DNA from: Bacteroidales bacterium
GTDB lineage: Bacteria > Bacteroidota > Bacteroidia > Bacteroidales > P3
Length of the DNA stretch: 33,405 bases
Assembly: GCA_017509045.1 (NCBI GenBank)
Contig: JAFWQP010000146.1
Location: 1-33,405 of the forward strand
Direction of reading: 5' to 3'
Positions 29,666 through 33,405 of the stretch are shown here, piece after piece (position 1 is the first letter of the stretch; every line of letters starts with the position of its first letter). The notes beneath the pieces are model-generated. The model was given only the letters and a program-made list of their open reading frames with translations, searched no databases and was not told the origin of the DNA. A program made the position numbers and the translations under genes.

Positions 29666-30053
29666 CCTCTTTTTTTTGACATACGAAAAAAAAACTCACT
29701 TTTGCCCCTTTAATGTGGTTTCTTTGAGTCTCTGGTGACTATTCTTTCACACCTTCAATTGCCCCTATCATCTACCTTCTCCACTGTTGCCTTCCTCTCT
29801 TTTCGAATCCTTTTGCCCTTTTTTTGCCGTTTCCAGCTCCAGAAGCGGATAATTGGAAAAGTCTTATATGGAAAAATAGTAGGAAGGAGCGTTTTTTTCG
29901 ATATAGAAAAGGGTAGGAAAGTCGTGTTTTTTAGATTATTTAGGAATTTTTATACTTTGTAATGCAAAGTATATTTGAATAAGCTTGTAGGTTGATGTAT
30001 AGGTGACTACATATGATTGTTGTGTTGTGGAAAATGAGAAAAAGTGTCTTTTT
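29666..30053. other. intergenic region between rnpB and the ECF sigma gene
   Basis: About 390 bp of AT-rich sequence without a convincing gene. The only structure noted is a palindrome (ATACTTTG, 5-nt loop, CAAAGTAT) at about 29950-29970. The left part has pyrimidine-rich stretches on the plus strand. Confidence 0.5.
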
Positions 30054-30086
30054 TTGAGAAAATGCAATTTTTTTGCTGTATTTTTG
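30054..30086 (+). promoter_or_regulatory. promoter of the ECF sigma gene
   Basis: TTTG (30054-30057), a 21-nt spacer and TATTTTTG (30079-30086) match the housekeeping consensus, 34 bases before the ATG at 30121. This argues for basal expression by the main sigma factor; a self-recognised promoter cannot be excluded. Confidence 0.6.
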
Positions 30087-30120
30087 CAAAAAAAAAGACT
30101 TTTTTGTGTCTATAAGGTGT

Positions 30121-30675
30121 ATGTATACCGATAAAGAAAAATTGGTGGCAGGTTGCCAGCAGAAGGATCCAAAGGCTATGAAGCGGCTATATGACGAGCT
30201 GGCTCCAAAGATGCTGGGTGTGTGTATGAGGTATACGCATTCGCGCGATGAGGCGCAGGATTTGCTCCACGATGGCTTTATCAAAGCATTCGAGAGCATA
30301 GGTGAGTTGAAGAACCCAATGGCGTTAGAGTCGTGGATGACTCAGATTATGGTGAATCTGTCGATAAACTATGTGACGCGTGACGACAATTTGTGCTATA
30401 GCGATTTAGAGATGAGCGAAGGAGAGAGAGAACACTTCGATGACGAAGAGTTGGATTTAGACAGACGGACAACGCTGGTGGAGGATGTGGTGAAGGCATT
30501 GCAGGCACTGCCCTATCGCTATAGGGCGGCGTTTAGTATGAAGGCAGTGGAAGAAATGGAATATGGAGAGATAGCAGCGCTGTTTAATAAATCAGAAGCA
30601 ACTGTGCGACGCTATGTGGACCGCGCCAGACAATTGATAATAGAGAATCTAAATATGAAAGGGAAACAAATATGA
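30121..30675 (+). CDS. ECF-type RNA polymerase sigma factor
   Basis: A 184-residue sigma factor with the two usual regions. Region 2 (about residues 18-85) has MLGVCMRYTHSRDEAQDLLHDGFIKAFESI. Region 4 (about 120-178) has ALQALPYRYRAAFSMKAVEEMEYGEIA and the helix-turn-helix SEATVRRYVDRARQLI. The ATG at 30121 is chosen because an upstream reading from 30073 covers the promoter. The stop overlaps the start of the next gene as ATGA, where an anti-sigma factor would be expected. Its regulon is unknown. Confidence 0.92.
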   Translation: MYTDKEKLVAGCQQKDPKAMKRLYDELAPKMLGVCMRYTHSRDEAQDLLHDGFIKAFESIGELKNPMALESWMTQIMVNLSINYVTRDDNLCYSDLEMSEGEREHFDDEELDLDRRTTLVEDVVKALQALPYRYRAAFSMKAVEEMEYGEIAALFNKSEATVRRYVDRARQLIIENLNMKGKQI

Positions 30676-31532
30676 ACGACAAATTGAAAGATTATGCCAC
30701 CAATCCCGACCCCGAAGTGTGGGAAAGAATTGAAAAGAGTATGCGCCAACGTGGTGCGCGCCATCAGGCTTGGTCGGCTGTCGCAGGTGCTACAATTGTG
30801 GCACTGGCAATAGTCGGGGTGGTATTCTGGCCTAAGGGAAAGACGGATGTGGCCGTGCCGTTGGCTATGCCGGAAATGGCTCAGGCAATGCCGAGAAATG
30901 AGGCACGTGTTGCTGCAGAGCAACAGGAGGTTGTTGTTGAAAAGGCTATGCAAAGTGAGCCGAAAACGGTCCGCATTGAGTTGGCAAAAGCCGAGAGCTC
31001 GGCAGGTGCACAACCTGCAGCATTGCCCTCGACAACCCAGACCGAAGGATTGTCGTCAGCAGCTAGAACTGTGGTGGCATCTCAAGTGGTTACAAAGCCT
31101 GTCGCCAGTGCGCCCGTAACGGAGGAGGCTCGAGTGCCGACACCCGTAGTCAGCGAACCACAGCCGCAGGATCTGCCTGTGGCGGAAACAACTGAGCCTG
31201 TCAAGCCTTCGGTAAAGGCTACGGTAAACAATGGTAATGAAGACACAATATTATGGTTGCCAAATATCTTTGTGCCAGGTTCTGACGACGCGGTGATTAA
31301 TCTGTTCCGTGCTCGATTGAACCATCCGGGCGACGTGCTTACCAACTACCGTATGAATGTCTTTAATCGCTCGGGCAACTTGGTGTTTGTGAGTAACGAC
31401 ATAAACGCCGGCTGGGATGGCAAGTATAAGGGTCGTGATTTACCGCAGTCAACATACGTCTATGTTATCTATTATACCGACAAAGACGGCTTCCACCACC
31501 AACGCAAAGGAACTATCACGCTTGTGCGGTAA
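30672..31532 (+). CDS. membrane-anchored CHU_C-domain protein, possible anti-sigma factor
   Basis: A 286-residue protein in three parts. Residues 1-32 resemble the cytoplasmic start of Bacteroidota anti-sigma proteins (DYATNPDPEVWERIEKSM). Residues 35-53 form one transmembrane helix. Residues 55-195 are a Pro/Ala/Val/Glu-rich spacer. Residues 200-286 form a gliding-motility-associated C-terminal domain (CHU_C): LPNIFVPGSDDAVINLF, MNVFNRSGNLVFVS, GWDGKYKG, STYVYVIYYTD and GTITLVR. It is translationally coupled to the ECF sigma gene. CHU_C usually directs secreted proteins through the type IX system; here it sits on an internally anchored protein. A terminator follows. Confidence 0.8.
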   Translation: MNDKLKDYATNPDPEVWERIEKSMRQRGARHQAWSAVAGATIVALAIVGVVFWPKGKTDVAVPLAMPEMAQAMPRNEARVAAEQQEVVVEKAMQSEPKTVRIELAKAESSAGAQPAALPSTTQTEGLSSAARTVVASQVVTKPVASAPVTEEARVPTPVVSEPQPQDLPVAETTEPVKPSVKATVNNGNEDTILWLPNIFVPGSDDAVINLFRARLNHPGDVLTNYRMNVFNRSGNLVFVSNDINAGWDGKYKGRDLPQSTYVYVIYYTDKDGFHHQRKGTITLVR

Positions 31533-31563
31533 GGGTTTGTGCTGTTTTTTATGAAACAAAAGA

Positions 31564-31600
31564 AAGGGGTGCTCGAATGATGGGCACCCCTTGCTATTTT
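31564..31600. terminator. terminator after the CHU_C gene
   Basis: AAGGGGTGC (31564-31572) is perfectly complementary to GCACCCCTT (31584-31592), followed by GCTATTTT. It lies between convergent genes and may serve both. Confidence 0.65.
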
Positions 31601-31616
31601 CAATCGGGATACTTGT

Positions 31617-32453
31617 CTATAGGCTGCGGAGCCAACTGATTTCTTGGGCCCAAAGAGTGGGATCGGGAGTTTCGAGGATGATGGGCATGTTGTCGAAGCG
31701 GGAGTCGTGCATGAAGCGGACGAAGAACTCTTTGCCAAGGAATCCATTACCGAGGGTTTCATGACGGTCGACATGTGAGCCGGCACCCTTCTTGCTGTCG
31801 TTAAGATGAATGGCACGGAGATATTGGAGTCCTATGATGCTTTCAAAGTCATCGAAGCAGAATTGGTAACCCATTTCGTTGCTTAGGTCGTAGCCGGCGG
31901 CGAGGGTGTGGCAGGTGTCGATACAGACACCTACACGGCTTTTGTCATCAATGCCTTCGATGATACGGGCGATGTGCTCAAACTTCCAGCCGAGGTTGGT
32001 GCCCTGTCCGGCGGTGTTCTCGATGACGGCGGTGACGCCTTCAGTCTCAGCCAAGGCGGCGTTCACCTCGTGGGCTATTTGGTCGAGACATTCCTCTTCA
32101 CTTACTTTGTTGAGGTGGCTGCCAGGATGGAAGTTGAGCATGGTCAACCCAAGTTGTTCGGCGCGTTTCATCTCGTCGAGGAATGCGTTGCGGCTTTTCT
32201 GAAGTGTCTCCTCGTCGGGCGAACCTAGGTTAATAAGGTAGCTGTCGTGGGGCAGCACGTATTGTGGCTCAAAGCCCCGTTCGGTGAGCAGTTGGCGGAA
32301 GCCGTAGATTTCTTCTTGTCCGAGAGGTTTGCTCACCCAGCTGCGCTGATTGCGAGTGAAGAGCGCAAAGGCATTGGCTCCAATAGCCTCAGCATTAAGA
32401 ATGGCGTTACTTACACCGCCCGACGCGCTTACATGTGCTCCGATATATTTCAT
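31617..32453 (-). CDS. nfo: endonuclease IV (apurinic site)
   Basis: A 278-residue AP endonuclease of the xylose-isomerase-like barrel, which nicks DNA at abasic sites in base-excision repair with three Zn ions. Metal-ligand segments are all present: GAHVSASGG at the start, FHPGSH, AVIENTAGQG, VGVCIDTCHTLAAGYD, IHLNDSKKGAGSHVDRHETLGNG and IILETP near the end. The length is usual. Its ATG overlaps the stop of the upstream DUF805 gene as ATGA. Confidence 0.96.
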   Translation of the reverse strand: MKYIGAHVSASGGVSNAILNAEAIGANAFALFTRNQRSWVSKPLGQEEIYGFRQLLTERGFEPQYVLPHDSYLINLGSPDEETLQKSRNAFLDEMKRAEQLGLTMLNFHPGSHLNKVSEEECLDQIAHEVNAALAETEGVTAVIENTAGQGTNLGWKFEHIARIIEGIDDKSRVGVCIDTCHTLAAGYDLSNEMGYQFCFDDFESIIGLQYLRAIHLNDSKKGAGSHVDRHETLGNGFLGKEFFVRFMHDSRFDNMPIILETPDPTLWAQEISWLRSL

Positions 32454-32989
32454 TCTGTTAAGGTAGTTTGTTCTTCTGTGGGGTTGCCTTCGCCTTTAGG
32501 GTTCGGTCCATACTGGTTGGGACCATAGTCGGAATTAGTAAACATCCACACGAGGCTGATAATACAGATGACAAAACCTGCTAAGGCAATGAGAATGTAG
32601 GCAACAGTGTTAGTCCCTTGTATATAGGAACTAATGGTGCCGAGTAGAGAACCTCCACAAATAAAGAATGCCCAAAAGCCTGATTTACCAATGTCGTGCA
32701 GACGACGCACCATGACGGCAAGGCTAGGAATGATTATGGCAAGATAGTAGATGAGGTAGATGTATAGGAACGGACTTTTCATCGCAGTGAGCATTATCTC
32801 CATTTCGTCAAAGTCATCCACCCCAGCAACAGCTGAATTATATCCAATCTTGATGAGGGGAATGCAAAACCCTATCATCAATGCCATCATGATGATAAAG
32901 TTGATTACCGTAAACCACCAGTATTCCTTGCGGCGGGCGCGGCCGCTGAAGTCGGCGTATTGCTTTAAGCATTTGAAAAACCATTTCAT
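32450..32989 (-). CDS. DUF805 membrane protein
   Basis: A 179-residue inner-membrane protein with four hydrophobic helices. Family marks are YADFSGRARRKEYWWF at the start and VRRLHDIGKSGFWAFF before the third helix, the DUF805 (YhaH-type) pattern. A polar tail with GPNQYGPNPKG repeats ends it, as in many relatives. The function is unknown. It lies between pepE (4-nt gap) and nfo (ATGA overlap), so the three probably form one transcript. Confidence 0.88.
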   Translation of the reverse strand: MKWFFKCLKQYADFSGRARRKEYWWFTVINFIIMMALMIGFCIPLIKIGYNSAVAGVDDFDEMEIMLTAMKSPFLYIYLIYYLAIIIPSLAVMVRRLHDIGKSGFWAFFICGGSLLGTISSYIQGTNTVAYILIALAGFVICIISLVWMFTNSDYGPNQYGPNPKGEGNPTEEQTTLTE

Positions 32990-32993
32990 GGTG

Positions 32994-33405
32994 TTATGCT
33001 TTTAAAAGGAAATTGATGTCGGCATCGAGGGGGAGTTCTTGCGTGTTAGCGATGTTGGTTTTGAACACCTTCATCTTGTTAGGCTTGCCAATGAGGGAGA
33101 GATTGCCGTTCTCAAGGAGCAGGGCTGTTGCCTCGCGGATGGCGGCAACGGTGGCCTTGGGGTTGACCATGATGTATTCTTTCAGACGGTCGTCGCGGGT
33201 CTCACCACCGTGCTTGGGGTCAAAGAAATCGGTGTAGTGGGGGTTGATTTGGAAGGGGACGAGGCCCATGCAGTCGAACGAGTCGGGCATGACGATAGGC
33301 ATGTCGTTGGTGGTGCAAAGGGTAGGTCCTGCCACGTTGCTGCCAGCACTCCAGCCCATGTAAGGCATACCGTCGAAGGCACGCTGGCGGATGGCCTGCA
33401 TGAGG
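32994..33405 (-). CDS. pepE: peptidase E (aspartyl dipeptidase), partial
   Basis: The C-terminal part (at least 135 residues) of a family S51 dipeptidase that cleaves Asp-X dipeptides in the cytoplasm. The nucleophile segment GWSAGSNVAGP and the later INPHYTDFF and GETRDDRLKEY segments are diagnostic. The reading frame is open at the right edge, so the N-terminus lies outside the window; the first Met seen (33401) is internal. It is upstream of DUF805 on the same strand. Confidence 0.88.
   Translation of the reverse strand, partial: LMQAIRQRAFDGMPYMGWSAGSNVAGPTLCTTNDMPIVMPDSFDCMGLVPFQINPHYTDFFDPKHGGETRDDRLKEYIMVNPKATVAAIREATALLLENGNLSLIGKPNKMKVFKTNIANTQELPLDADINFLLKA

Noticed and set aside
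29950-29970. Divergent promoter pair at the ATACTTTG palindrome
   Set aside because: The spacing inside the box is one base short of TAnnTTTG on both strands.

Overview
The window reads as a chromosomal segment of a Bacteroidota bacterium, most likely order Bacteroidales; I cannot name the genus. Three things support this. Many intergenic regions carry Bacteroidota-type promoters (a TAnnTTTG -7 box, several with TTTG 19-21 nt upstream) in place of E. coli-like -35/-10 boxes. Start codons lack strong Shine-Dalgarno sequences. Several families are typical of the phylum: DUF4831 lipoprotein, gliding-motility-type C-terminal (CHU_C) domain, FISUMP-like lipoprotein, L25/Ctc, and a Pif1-like helicase with HRDC and HTH modules. 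No phage, integrase, transposase or CRISPR array is visible.

Layout. 1-833: gene-free, with two leftward promoter-like motifs, a terminator-like hairpin and a cluster of nested palindromes. 834-4390 (minus): SSS-family symporter, DUF4831 lipoprotein and RNase Z. 4529-5410 (plus): a secreted YD-repeat-like protein. 5513-5675: a MITE-like element that ends exactly at the era stop codon. 5676-8315 (minus): prs, rplY, era. 8444-8529: tRNA-Leu(CAA). 8699-13411: an accessory block with a WYL regulator and a DUF3883/PD-(D/E)XK-like protein in an ATGA-coupled pair, facing four small plus-strand genes and one more orphan. 13520-18325: D-Ala-D-Ala dipeptidase, helicase and NAD synthetase. 18539-24562: small outer-membrane-type protein, two SDR oxidoreductases, DUF2461, an MFS transporter and an iron-sulfur aldo-keto reductase. 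24772-26190: FISUMP-like lipoprotein and TrmO. 26286-29626 (minus): rnpB, DUF4810 and DUF799 lipoproteins, ComB-like phosphatase and PAP2 phosphatase. 30121-31532 (plus): an ECF sigma factor coupled to a membrane-anchored CHU_C protein. 31617-33405 (minus): endonuclease IV, DUF805 and a partial peptidase E.

Most notable points. (1) Short tandem repeats with periods of 7, 8, 9 or 11 bp fill many spacers. Repeatedly they sit directly upstream of a start codon, as G-poor leaders on the mRNA strand, and in places they run into coding sequence (a signal peptide, a symporter loop, several C-termini). (2) The NAD synthetase keeps its synthetase motifs, but its glutaminase domain has lost the catalytic Glu and Cys, so it is predicted to depend on free ammonia. 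(3) RNase Z lacks the flexible substrate-binding arm. (4) The WYL/DUF3883-like pair and its divergent small genes are a candidate uncharacterised defence-type locus. (5) The ECF sigma factor is paired with a CHU_C-tipped protein where an anti-sigma factor is normally found. All functions are inferred from sequence reading alone; no database search was run.
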